Below, piece after piece: positions 53,330 to 64,000 of a stretch of DNA of 64,000 bases. The stretch lies in contig OY744531.1 of assembly GCA_963556195.1 (NCBI GenBank), positions 100,462,123 through 100,526,122 on the forward strand, given 5' to 3'. The notes beneath the pieces are model-generated. The model made no database searches and was not told the DNA's origin. It saw nothing but the letters and a program-made list of their open reading frames with translations. The position numbers and the translations under genes were made by a program. Source of the stretch: Sepiola atlantica. Taxonomy: Eukaryota > Mollusca > Cephalopoda > Sepiida > Sepiolidae. Position 1 is the stretch's first letter, and each line of letters begins with the position of its first letter.

Positions 53330-53332
<3 letters not shown>
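53126..53332 (-). pseudogene. PLE-like segment joined to a GA tract
   Basis: Minus strand: the frame containing SNLTCIDNDLF meets the GA (minus-strand CT) repeat, giving Ser-Leu runs. Paralogous to 51827-52027 (CAAATCGTTATC...TACATGTC, GAATCGCTT). Confidence 0.5.

Positions 53333-53388
<56 letters not shown>
53333..53388. repeat. (TA)n microsatellite
   Basis: A TA tract of 56 bp. Confidence 0.95.
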
Positions 53389-53390
<2 letters not shown>

Positions 53391-53524
53391 GAACAAGTAT
53401 TTATAAAATAAACTTTCAACTTTAAACAAATATTTTTAAAAGTACGCAAAACAAGTTAAAGCTTTATAAATATACTGTATATAAACATTTAAAAGTGATC
53501 TACACAAATCGAATAGTAACAATA

Positions 53525-53727
53525 AGACACAGCCTCCTGAAGACGATCGCGAGACCAAAAGCGCTCGAGTAATGGCCCACGATACAACGTTAGGTGCCAT
53601 ACTCCACCAATTGACACCAGAAAACCGACGAATCGCTCGCCGTGTCCAGAAATTAACAAGAAAGATAGCGAAGAAAAAAAACTCCGCGGTCTTCAACGAC
53701 ACGTGTATCATAAATGACTTGCTGCCG

Positions 53728-53735
<8 letters not shown>
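53525..53735 (+). pseudogene. PLE-like N-terminal segment joined to (TA)n, with decayed hammerhead upstream
   Basis: From 53572: MAHDTTLGAILHQLTPENRR, IARRVQKLTRKIAKKKNSAV, FNDTCIINDLLPKY, then Ile-Tyr repeats. Upstream (53529-53570) CUGAAGA ... AAAAGCGCUC aligns with the hammerhead at 28921-28980 (stem III AGC/GCU; GAAA changed to AAAA). The frame is open but reaches only the microsatellite. It probably belongs to the same element family as 29026-29146. Confidence 0.5.

Positions 53736-53794
<59 letters not shown>
53730..53794. repeat. (TA)n microsatellite
   Basis: Joins LLPKY codons on its left and the hammerhead motif at 53799 on its right. Confidence 0.95.
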
Positions 53795-53796
<2 letters not shown>

Positions 53797-53798
53797 TT

Positions 53799-53843
53799 AG
53801 TCATGCTAATGACGGCTGTGGGCCAGAAACACGTGTCCATAGA
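53799..53843 (+). ncRNA. Hammerhead motif, near copy of 1488-1529, core G5 to A
   Basis: Plus strand: core CUAAUGA; unpaired C; stem II GGCU/GGCC with loop GUG; unpaired A; GAA; palindromic ACACGUGU; cleavage-site base C at 53837; stem I partly closed (AUG/CAU). The G-to-A change should inactivate it. Confidence 0.65.
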
Positions 53844-53894
53844 TTACTTTTATGTACATATAAAATAATTAAATATATATAATATTTTTGTGTT

Positions 53895-54845
53895 TCATTA
53901 TATTAATGCCACACAAAACGTGACAACAAAACGTACTATTGTTTCAATATATGAACGTGTCACAAAATATAATATTGTTTTAATATATTAACGCCACATA
54001 AAACGTGACACAAAACGGACTATTGTTTCAATATATGAACGCGTCACAAAATATATTATTGTTTCAATATATTAACGCCACATAAAATGTGACACAAAAT
54101 GTTCTATTGGTTCAATATATGAACGCGTCACAAAATGTATTATTGTTTCAATATATTAAAGCCACACAAAACTTGACATAAAACGCACTATTTTTTTAAT
54201 ATATGAACGCGTCACAAAATATTGTTTCAATATATTAATGCCACACAAAACGTGACACAAAACGTGACACAAAACGTGACACAAAACGGACTATTGTTTG
54301 AATATATGAACGTGTCACAAAATATAATATTGTTTGAATATATTAACGCCAAACAAAACGTGACACAAAACGTTCTATTGTTTCGATATATGAACGTATC
54401 ACAAAATATATTATTGTTTAAACATATTAACGCCACAAAAAATGTGACACAAAACGTTCTATTGGTTCAGTATATGAACGTGTCACAAAATATATTATTG
54501 TTTCAATATGTTAACGCCACACAAAATGTGACACAAAACGTTCTATTGTTTCAATATATGAACACGTCACAAAATATATTATTGTTTCAGTATATATACG
54601 CCACATAAAATGTGATACAAAACATACTATTGTTTCAATATATTAATGCCACACAAAATGTGACACAAAACATACTATTGTTTCAATATATTAACGTCAC
54701 ACGAAATGTGACACAAAACATACTATTGTTTCAATATATTAACGCCACACAAAATGTGACACAAAACATACTATTGTTTCAATATATTAACGCCACACGA
54801 AATGTGACACAAAACGTACTATTGTTTCAATACATGAATGCTAAA
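53895..54845. repeat. Minisatellite of 39-bp and 48-bp units
   Basis: Alternating units TTGTTTCAATATATTAACGC+CACACAAAATGTGACACAAA... (48 bp) and TTGTTTCAATATATGAACGC+GTCACAAAATATATTA (about 39 bp). The last 200 bp has 48-bp units only. Frames with NATQNVTQN-like repeats are artefacts. Confidence 0.93.
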
Positions 54846-55229
54846 ATAAAATACCTTTGTTCTTTGTCAACATTTTAACACAAAAAATTAAATTAATTTA
54901 AATAATTATTTTACTTTTATTTTTTTATGGCGTTGATTAATTTCTTGTCAGTTTCAAACTTTTTCCTTTGTTTGTGTCGACAGACAATGCGAAAAGAACT
55001 TTTATAAAATTGAAACAAAAAAGATGGAGGATAATTAAATAAAAACAAGAAGTAAACGCATAGACCAGAGATAAATGACAACGGGGAATCTTAATTTATT
55101 AGCGACATTTTTGTTGTCATCATGTAATAGAAATATTTAGAAAGTTTTCTTTTCTCGCGTGATTAAAGAAAAACATTAATTAAGGATATACGAAATAAAT
55201 GCTCATAATCTTATCGCTGTCTATATAAA
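54846..55229. other. No feature recognised
   Basis: AT-rich DNA between two arrays. Confidence 0.4.
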
Positions 55230-58200
55230 GTTAAGTATGTAGATATGCTTATATCTTGGTATCTACAGGATTCACTCCTAAACTAATTGACCGATCATTA
55301 TGAATTTTGGAACAGAGCTGCTAGGCGTAACAGTTGGTAATGTGGGCTATCTGTTGTTTGATTTAGATGAATGCAAATAGGGCAGAGAGAGGATGGAATC
55401 CCTTTGTAAATATTCAAGTATCTCCGATTTTTTTTTTTTGAAATTTTAACTGTAGGTGACAATTAATAAATTCAGTTTCTTTGGAGTATTATAAAAAAAA
55501 AAGGGTTTAGGGGACATAATATAGCCACTACTTCGCATCTAAAATTCGACTATTTCAGATTTTGATTAGGGGACATAATATAGCCACTACTTCGCATCTA
55601 AAATTCGACTATTTCAGATTTTGATTAGGGGACATAATATAGCCACTACTTCGCATCTAAAATTCGACTATTTCAGATTTTGATTAGGGGACATAATATA
55701 GCCACTACTTCGCATCTAAAATTCGACTATTTCAGATTTTGATTAGGGGACATAATATAGCCACTACTTCGCATCTAAAATTCGACTATTTCAGATTTTG
55801 ATTAGGGGACATAATATAGCCACTACTTCGCATCTAAAATTCGACTATTTCAGATTTTGATTAGGGGACATAATATAGCCACTACTTCGCATCTAAAATT
55901 CGACTATTTCAGATTTTGATTAGGGGACATAATATAGCCACTACTTCGCATCTAAAATTCGACTATTTCAGATTTTGATTAGGGGACATAATATAGCCAC
56001 TACTTCGCATCTAAAATTCGACTATTTCAGATTTTGATTAGGGGACATAATATAGCCACTACTTCGCATCTAAAATTCGACTATTTCAGATTTTGATTAG
56101 GGGACATAATATAGCCACTACTTCGCATCTAAAATTCGACTATTTCAGATTTTGATTAGGGGACATAATATAGCCACTACTTCGCATCTAAAATTCGACT
56201 ATTTCAGATTTTGATTAGGAGACATAATATAGCCACTACTTCGCATCTAAAATTCGACTATTTCAGATTTTGATTAGGAGACATAATATAGCCACTACTT
56301 CGCATCTAAAATTCGACTATTTCAGATTTTGATTAGGGGACATAATATAGCCACTACTTCGCATCTAAAATTCGACTATTTCAGATTTTGATTAGGGGAC
56401 ATAATATAGCCACTACTTCGCATCTAAAATTCGACTATTTCAGATTTTGATTAGGGGACATAATATAGCCACTACTTCGCATCTAAAATTCGACTATTTC
56501 AGATTTTGATTAGGAGACATAATATAGCCACTACTTCGCATCTAAAATTCGACTATTTCAGATTTTGATTAGGAGACATAATATAGCCACTACTTCGCAT
56601 CTAAAATTCGACTATTTCAGATTTTGATTAGGAGACATAATATAGCCACTACTTCGCATCTAAAATTCGACTATTTCAGATTTTGATTAGGAGACATAAT
56701 ATAGCCACTACTTCGCATCTAAAATTCGACTATTTCAGATTTTGATTAGGAGACATAATATAGCCACTACTTCGCATCTAAAATTCGACTATTTCAGATT
56801 TTGATTAGGAGACATAATATAGCCACTACTTCGCATCTAAAATTCGACTATTTCAGATTTTGATTAGGAGACATAATATAGCCACTACTTCGCATCTAAA
56901 ATTCGACTATTTCAGATTTTGATTAGGAGACATAATATAGTCACTACTTCGCATCTAAAATTCGACTATTTCAGATTTTGATTAGGAGACATAATATAGC
57001 CACTACTTCGCATCTAAAATTCGACTATTTCAGATTTTGATTAGGAGACATAATATAGCCACTACTTCGCATCTAAAATTCGACTATTTCAGATTTTGAT
57101 TAGGAGACATAATATAGCCACTACTTCGCATCTAAAATTCGACTATTTCAGATTTTGATTAGGAGACATAATATAGCCACTACTTCGCATCTAAAATTCG
57201 ACTATTTCAGATTTTGATTAGGAGACATAATATAGTCACTACTTCGCATCTAAAATTCGACTATTTCAGATTTTGATTAGGAGACATAATATAGCCACTA
57301 CTTCGCATCTAAAATTCGACTATTTCAGATTTTGATTAGGAGACATAATATAGCCACTACTTCGCATCTAAAATTCGACTATTTCAGATTTTGATTAGGA
57401 GACATAATATAGCCACTACTTCGCATCTAAAATTCGACTATTTCAGATTTTGATTAGGAGACATAATATAGTCACTACTTCGCATCTAAAATTCGACTAT
57501 TTCAGATTTTGATTAGGGGACATAATATAGCCACTACTTCGCATCTAAAATTCGACTATTTCAGATTTTGATTAGGAGACATAATATAGCCACTACTTCG
57601 CATCTAAAATTCGACTATTTCAGATTTTGATTAGGAGACATAATATAGCCACTACTTCGCATCTAAAATTCGACTATTTCAGATTTTGATTAGGAGACAT
57701 AATATAGCCACTACTTCGCATCTAAAATTCGACTATTTCAGATTTTGATTAGGAGACATAATATAGCCACTACTTCGCATCTAAAATTCGACTATTTCAG
57801 ATTTTGATTAGGAGACATAATATAGCCACTACTTCGCATCTAAAATTCGACTATTTCAGATTTTGATTAGGAGACATAATATAGTCACTACTTCGCATCT
57901 AAAATTCGACTATTTCAGATTTTGATTAGGAGACATAATATAGCCACTACTTCGCATCTAAAATTCGACTATTTCAGATTTTGATTAGGAGACATAATAT
58001 AGCCACTACTTCGCATCTAAAATTCGACTATTTCAGATTTTGATTAGGAGACATAATATAGCCACTACTTCGCATCTAAAATTCGACTATTTCAGATTTT
58101 GATTAGGAGACATAATATAGCCACTACTTCGCATCTAAAATTCGACTATTTCAGATTTTGATTAGGAGACATAATATAGCCACTACTTCGCATCTAAAAT

Positions 58201-60740
58201 TCGACTATTTCAGATTTTGATTAGGAGACATAATATAGCCACTACTTCGCATCTAAAATTCGACTATTTCAGATTTTGATTAGGAGACATAATATAGCCA
58301 CTACTTCGCATCTAAAATTCGACTATTTCAGATTTTGATTAGGAGACATAATATAGCCACTACTTCGCATCTAAAATTCGACTATTTCAGATTTTGATTA
58401 GGAGACATAATATAGCCACTACTTCGCATCTAAAATTCGACTATTTCAGATTTTGATTAGGAGACATAATATAGCCACTACTTCGCATCTAAAATTCGAC
58501 TATTTCAGATTTTGATTAGGAGACATAATATAGCCACTACTTCGCATCTAAAATTCGACTATTTCAGATTTTGATTAGGAGACATAATATAGCCACTACT
58601 TCGCATCTAAAATTCGACTATTTCAGATTTTGATTAGGAGACATAATATAGCCACTACTTCGCATCTAAAATTCGACTATTTCAGATTTTGATTAGGAGA
58701 CATAATATAGTCACTACTTCGCATCTAAAATTCGACTATTTCAGATTTTGATTAGGAGACATAATATAGCCACTACTTCGCATCTAAAATTCGACTATTT
58801 CAGATTTTGATTAGGAGACATAATATAGCCACTACTTCGCATCTAAAATTCGACTATTTCAGATTTTGATTAGGAGACATAATATAGCCACTACTTCGCA
58901 TCTAAAATTCGACTATTTCAGATTTTGATTAGGAGACATAATATAGCCACTACTTCGCATCTAAAATTCGACTATTTCAGATTTTGATTAGGAGACATAA
59001 TATAGCCACTACTTCGCATCTAAAATTCGACTATTTCAGATTTTGATTAGGAGACATAATATAGCCACTACTTCGCATCTAAAATTCGACTATTTCAGAT
59101 TTTGATTAGGAGACATAATATAGCCACTACTTCGCATCTAAAATTCGACTATTTCAGATTTTGATTAGGAGACATAATATAGCCACTACTTCGCATCTAA
59201 AATTCGACTATTTCAGATTTTGATTAGGAGACATAATATAGCCACTACTTCGCATCTAAAATTCGACTATTTCAGATTTTGATTAGGAGACATAATATAG
59301 CCACTACTTCGCATCTAAAATTCGACTATTTCAGATTTTGATTAGGAGACATAATATAGCCACTACTTCGCATCTAAAATTCGACTATTTCAGATTTTGA
59401 TTAGGAGACATAATATAGCCACTACTTCGCATCTAAAATTCGACTATTTCAGATTTTGATTAGGAGACATAATATAGCCACTACTTCGCATCTAAAATTC
59501 GACTATTTCAGATTTTGATTAGGAGACATAATATAGCCACTACTTCGCATCTAAAATTCGACTATTTCAGATTTTGATTAGGAGACATAATATAGCCACT
59601 ACTTCGCATCTAAAATTCGACTATTTCAGATTTTGATTAGGAGACATAATATAGCCACTACTTCGCATCTAAAATTCGACTATTTCAGATTTTGATTAGG
59701 AGACAATATATAGCCACTACTTCGCATCTAAAATTCGACTATTTCAGATTTTGATTAGGAGACATAATATAGCCACTACTTCGCATCTAAAATTCGACTA
59801 TTTCAGATTTTGATTAGGAGACATAATATAGCCACTACTTCGCATCTAAAATTCGACTATTTCAGATTTTGATTAGGAGACATAATATAGCCACTACTTC
59901 GCATCTAAAATTCGACTATTTCAGATTTTGATTAGGAGACATAATATAGCCACTACTTCGCATCTAAAATTCGACTATTTCAGATTTTGATTAGGAGACA
60001 TAATATAGCCACTACTTCGCATCTAAAATTCGACTATTTCAGATTTTGATTAGGAGACATAATATAGCCACTACTTCGCATCTAAAATTCGACTATTTCA
60101 GATTTTGATTAGGAGACATAATATAGCCACTACTTCGCATCTAAAATTCGACTATTTCAGATTTTGATTAGGAGACATAATATAGCCACTACTTCGCATC
60201 TAAAATTCGACTATTTCAGATTTTGATTAGGAGACATAATATAGCCACTACTTCGCATCTAAAATTCGACTATTTCAGATTTTGATTAGGAGACATAATA
60301 TAGCCACTACTTCGCATCTAAAATTCGACTATTTCAGATTTTGATTAGGGGACATAATATAGCCACTACTTCGCATCTAAAATTCGACTATTTCAGATTT
60401 TGATTAGGAGACATAATATAGCCACTACTTCGCATCTAAAATTCGACTATTTCAGATTCTGATTTAATTTACTGCATAGCCCTTAAACACAAATTAACCA
60501 AGATTCCATGAATTTCAATTTCTTCTTAAGACCAATGAACCTTAAGCCTTAAACATTTTCTAGATTCAAAATCATGTAGTGGATTTGGATCAAAATGCTA
60601 ATAAAGATTCCAGACATAAGGTTTAGTATCATTATAGATGGAATTTAATCTTCGAAAGGGGACTTAAAATTTGAGCAAAACTGTTCTGTTCGTGGCATTA
60701 ATTTTACCCGTACTCTTCTAGTATTTATATAAAGTAAAGT
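55230..60740 (+). mobile_element. Dispersed non-coding element with internal satellite expansion
   Basis: The flanks 55230-55508 and 60465-60740 align with 35090-35390 and 35455-35740 of an unexpanded copy. The 59-bp array replaces a single internal segment, so the array arose inside the element. Confidence 0.85.
55509..60465. repeat. 59-bp tandem array, about 84 near-identical copies
   Basis: Unit GGGGACATAATATAGCCACT, ACTTCGCATCTAAAATTCGA, CTATTTCAGATTTTGATTA (59 bp). Copies 1-12 have GGGGAC; most later ones have GGAGAC. A TAGTCACT variant recurs at 295-, 236-, 413- and 826-bp intervals, all multiples of 59. One copy near 59700 has AGACAATATATAG. Near-identity implies recent amplification. 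Confidence 0.98.
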
Positions 60741-61572
60741 TAGTCCCTAACTATTTTAATCTTGCTTCAAAAAACAAATTGAATTAGTAACGCATACAGG
60801 TACTACTCCCCTGTAAACCGGAAAGACTTTCTTGTCTTATGTACCTTTTCTTAGATGTGTATATCCCCCCCCCCCGGACTTTGAATGACGTCATAATACG
60901 ACACATCGACTTAAAAATACGCTGTTCTTTTTTTTCTCCAGTCTTTTTTGGCTAGAATCAAGTACGTATTCCCTGCGTGTACGTAGCGACCGCAGATCTT
61001 CGTTCTTTTGAATACAAGCCCGGTTAAGCTAGGTTATTGAATCCTCCAATATATGCGCACTCCCCACTTTATATTTTGCCTTTGCCCTCCCCAAATTGTA
61101 AGGATACCATGCACTCTAAAACTCCATCGCTATTTTATTTGCTCCCACTTAACTCCCACTTTCATTTAGAGATTGTTTTTCGCTTGAAAGAAAAACGGAA
61201 AACAGTGGACGGCCTACTCGTGAACGGTCAGTGGGAATCTTATTAACCTGACGCGGAATTTATTTAGTTTCTTTGTTTATCCTTTTTCTGTATGTTTTTT
61301 TTTTTGTTTTTTTTTGCCACTCTCCATCATTTGGAATTAAGAAATTGGAACTATTTTTTTTGTAAACAAAATTAATTTGAAACCATTGCAGATATTTTAA
61401 GTAATGTAGCCCATGGAGTAAATGTGGTATTCTGGTGATGGACACATTGTAAAATAATGAAAAGAACAATGCTTGCACAAATGAGTCAAAATGCGTAGGA
61501 TATACAGAGGATAACCACATACACCCACCCACCCTTCTCCTCGCACTTTGATGGCCTCGAATTGTAAATAGA

Positions 61573-61574
<2 letters not shown>
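60741..61574. other. No gene recognised
   Basis: Unassigned DNA. An open frame at 61037-61246 has no recognisable product. Confidence 0.35.
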
Positions 61575-61639
<65 letters not shown>

Positions 61640-61645
61640 TATAAT
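61575..61645. repeat. (TA)n microsatellite
   Basis: Followed by a tRNA-like segment on the minus strand. Confidence 0.95.
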
Positions 61646-61699
61646 TATTAAAATCTACAGACGATAGCGTTTCAAGTAGTAGTAGGAAAGTAGGAATTT

Positions 61700-61790
61700 C
61701 AGAGTCGAGAGGCGCGAACCCGGTTCACAGCGCCAATTTAGAATATTCAAGAAGTCTCCATATCCACACGGCCACCAGAAACGGTCACGT
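61700..61790 (-). mobile_element. tRNA-derived SINE head (decayed)
   Basis: Minus strand: GGTGGCCGTGTGGATATGGA (box-A-like) and GGGTTCGCGCC (box-B-like) 50-60 bases apart. No proper anticodon arm. Confidence 0.5.
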
Positions 61791-61977
61791 AATTATGGGA
61801 AGTTAAGATTTATATGTACCTAGAAGCGGGCACGGATAGAAGACTAGTCGAGAGTGTTCGACGAACGTATTCGGAACTTTGCATTAAAGCTTTTTTGACA
61901 GTCTATTTTTAACATCCCCAAGAGTGCTCAACTTTAATTTCTTAAAGGGGCTTAGTATAATATTTGTAAATAAATAT

Positions 61978-61980
61978 TAA

Positions 61981-62022
<42 letters not shown>

Positions 62023-62040
62023 GTTGTTGTTGTTGTTGCT
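61978..62040. repeat. (ATT)n-(GTT)n microsatellite
   Basis: Triplet repeats in AT-rich DNA. DNA to 62337 is unassigned. Confidence 0.95.
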
Positions 62041-62331
62041 GTTATTATGTGTGTGCGTGTGTGTGTGTGTGTGTATCTTATTTTTTCAATCAATCCAAAA
62101 CCATAATTTTCATTTGTTCTTACCATTACTTTATTTCCGTATTTTGATTAAAGTTTCTTTCTCTTCTTTCAACTTACACAAAAAAATAATATTTTAAAAT
62201 GTAATATTCATTTTTCTTACACGTGTTTCATGGCGAATCTGGACAACATCATTGAGCTTACAATTGGAAACATTTCGGATATTATAAGGAGTATACGCCT
62301 AAAAATATACATTATTTACAAAAACACATAA

Positions 62332-62337
<6 letters not shown>

Positions 62338-62396
<59 letters not shown>
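62338..62396. repeat. (TG)n microsatellite
   Basis: About 27 TG units. The following 62440-62610 resembles 39110-39275. Confidence 0.95.
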
Positions 62397-62397
<1 letters not shown>

Positions 62398-62668
62398 TCA
62401 AATACTTCAAAGTGTAAGGTTTTTTTCGGTCTCAGGAGATCGTCCTCCTAGGCATTACCTCTTTCTTTCGGAGAAGTACGGGTTTATTGCCTGTTGCTGA
62501 TGTGCACTCATTCCTGAGGAGGAATGTTGACAAGACTATACAGGTATTTTGTTCACGATCCAGAGCGTCCCTTTTTGGGGAGCTGCATTGTCTCCTCAGT
62601 AAAAACCTTGGCCCCCGTTGGAAGTAAATAAATACGGTATACGGTCTACAGCGTGTATGCCTTCCCTG

Positions 62669-62669
<1 letters not shown>

Positions 62670-62742
<73 letters not shown>
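62670..62742. repeat. (TA)n microsatellite
   Basis: Followed by GGGGGGGG. Confidence 0.95.
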
Positions 62743-62744
<2 letters not shown>

Positions 62745-62989
62745 GGGGGGGTTAGGCATTACAATTGGACAAACATTCGTCTTCTTATCCCAGACTCTGT
62801 CTAATTCTACACTGAGTTCAAAATAATTGTTGATTTTCTTTAATTGTTATCATCCACTTACACTTATTAATCTTGTCTCCAAATAAACATTCACTATCTA
62901 AGAAGTTGGTGGATAGAAGAGTTATCTCCCTTGGATATTACGAGAAACGGGCGCCATAAATGTACGGATCCAAAATCGAACTTTTTCTT

Positions 62990-63345
62990 TTCTTTTTTTA
63001 ACATAGTTCACCACAAACAAGGCAGGCCGCCACTGTAGACGTAAGGGGCTACTGAGAAAAAAGGGTGACGGTTTTTTTATGGGAGGGTCAACCTAAATTA
63101 GGAGCTGCGCAGCGAGATGTCTGTTTACATTAGTTTTAAATTTCTGCATGTCAGTAACGTCAGGAAAGCAGGGAGCAGGGAGGGAGTTCCAGAGTCCAGC
63201 AGCATTAGGAAACAAGTTTTTGGAGTAGAAAGCTCTTCGGCATCTGGGGACCTCCACAGTGGATGGATGGGATTTGGCAGATTGTCGGGTTGGTCTAGTG
63301 AATTTACGTCGTAGGGGTACCAGAGCAGCAAGCTTATCAGAGCTG
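62990..63345 (-). pseudogene. LINE 3' end, minus copy 3
   Basis: The minus strand from 63345 reads C-terminal codons equivalent to the 37255 copy (TRPTRQSAKSHPSTVEVPRC-like, then KNLFPNAAGLWNSLPAPC-like), then 3' flank. The flank 62995-63090 matches 37257-37350, so both share the same 3' end. Confidence 0.78.
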
Positions 63346-63389
63346 ATAATGTTTTTATAGTTATTTACAACTTTTAGAATTTGATGTCA

Positions 63390-63602
63390 GTGTACACTCC
63401 CCAATCGAAATTGACGGGAAAAATTATGCTTCGCCAGTGTTCGCACTAATATTCATATAAATTCCGTTTCAATCAGTGAAGTTAAAAGAAAAAATACGAA
63501 AGAATTAAAACGTCTCAAACTGGAATGTTTTTTTAATATTTTTTATGAACACTGGCGAAGCATAATTTTTTTCCGCAATTTTTGACGGAGGGTATACACT
63601 CG
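63390..63602. mobile_element. Small MITE with 55-bp terminal inverted repeats
   Basis: The left arm 63390-63445 (GTGTACACTCCCCAATCGAA ... TTATGCTTCGCCAGTGTTC) and right arm 63547-63602 are near-perfect inverted repeats. About 100 bp interior, no coding. Positions 63603-64000 hold nothing I can assign. Confidence 0.88.
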
Positions 63603-64000
63603 TATAATATATTACGTATATTTTCTTCGGTGTTTACTTTAACAGTTGTCAATTGTGGCTGCCGTAATAGTAGAAGGCCTTGTAACTGACTCGAGATGTT
63701 GTGGTGGTGTCATTGGCCGTGGTTCTTAGACCAACAATCAATCAGGACCGGAAGTTAGCCGTGAATTAATGCGCATGCGTTCGTCTATAATCAGTTCATA
63801 TACAGCATGGATTATTCATTCACTTGGAAATCATATTTAAATTGTTCCTCTTATTTGATAATTTTATTCCCCTACCAAGAACACGGCTACCCTCCTAAGG
63901 ATTATTCATTCAATTAGAAATCATTGTTAACTTGTTCATTTTTTCAAACGTATTTCCTTTTTTAAGCGAAAGATATTTTTTTAATCCATCATGGCGTTCA

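Noticed and set aside
54222..54878. Frames with NATQNVTQN repeats
   Set aside because: 48-bp and 39-bp minisatellite units are multiples of three, which keeps frames open by chance.
55509..60465. Centromeric satellite
   Set aside because: A 5-kb array confined to the inside of one dispersed element gives no evidence for centromere function.

Overview
The window looks like intergenic or intronic DNA from a metazoan, most likely a cephalopod mollusc of the octopus type. This is an inference from sequence texture. About 40 long (TA)n tracts, tRNA-derived SINEs, CR1/Jockey-like LINE fragments, Penelope-like element (PLE) fragments and very large tandem arrays fill almost everything. There are no operons, no prokaryotic signals and no intact tRNA or rRNA genes. 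I can support one convincing host coding segment: the terminal exon at 3308-3870 (+) of an unidentified nuclear regulator. It has no start codon of its own, so a simple ATG-to-stop scan misses it. A second, much weaker terminal-exon candidate lies at 36635-36763 (+).

Layout. 1-3.3 kb: TA tracts, three hammerhead-ribozyme-like motifs, and the intron before the exon. 3.3-3.9 kb: terminal exon, then UTR-like AT-rich DNA. 5.6-8.0 kb: two mariner-type elements sitting in TA tracts, and a broken PLE (reverse transcriptase C-terminus plus GIY-YIG endonuclease) interrupted by a U2-snRNA-headed repeat. 9.7-13.6 kb: an expanded A/T-rich minisatellite and two copies of a 330-bp composite repeat holding a tRNA-like head and a hammerhead-like motif. 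14-15.4 kb: a minisatellite of roughly 85-90 bp. 15.6-20.5 kb: a LINE 3' fragment, a fold-back element, a SINE trimer, a 5S-rRNA-derived segment and PLE scraps. 21.4-22.6 kb: a 37-bp satellite. 23.9-27.2 kb: LINE endonuclease and reverse transcriptase pseudogenes, and SINEs. 28-30.1 kb: perfect inverted repeats of 93 bp and 46 bp. 30.1-41.3 kb: dispersed elements and LINE C-termini. 42.5-47.6 kb: a 5-kb array of the same 37-bp family in the opposite orientation. 48.8-54.9 kb: TA tracts with paired PLE-like fragments and a minisatellite. 55.5-60.5 kb: a nearly uniform 59-bp array (about 84 copies) that grew inside a dispersed element. 61-64 kb: a LINE 3' end and a small MITE.

The most interesting signal is a set of at least a dozen hammerhead-ribozyme-like motifs (CUGANGA ... 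GAAA cores with closable stems). Two have every core nucleotide and all three stems. One pair of homologous copies carries compensatory stem changes. Several sit next to PLE coding remnants or TA tracts. Hammerheads in PLE terminal repeats are known from the literature. What stands out here is the density, the variety of subtypes, and a recurring coding motif (FN-TC---LLPKY-like) that runs directly into TA, TG or GA microsatellites. All coordinates and pairings were read by eye, so no alignment scores or database matches are implied.
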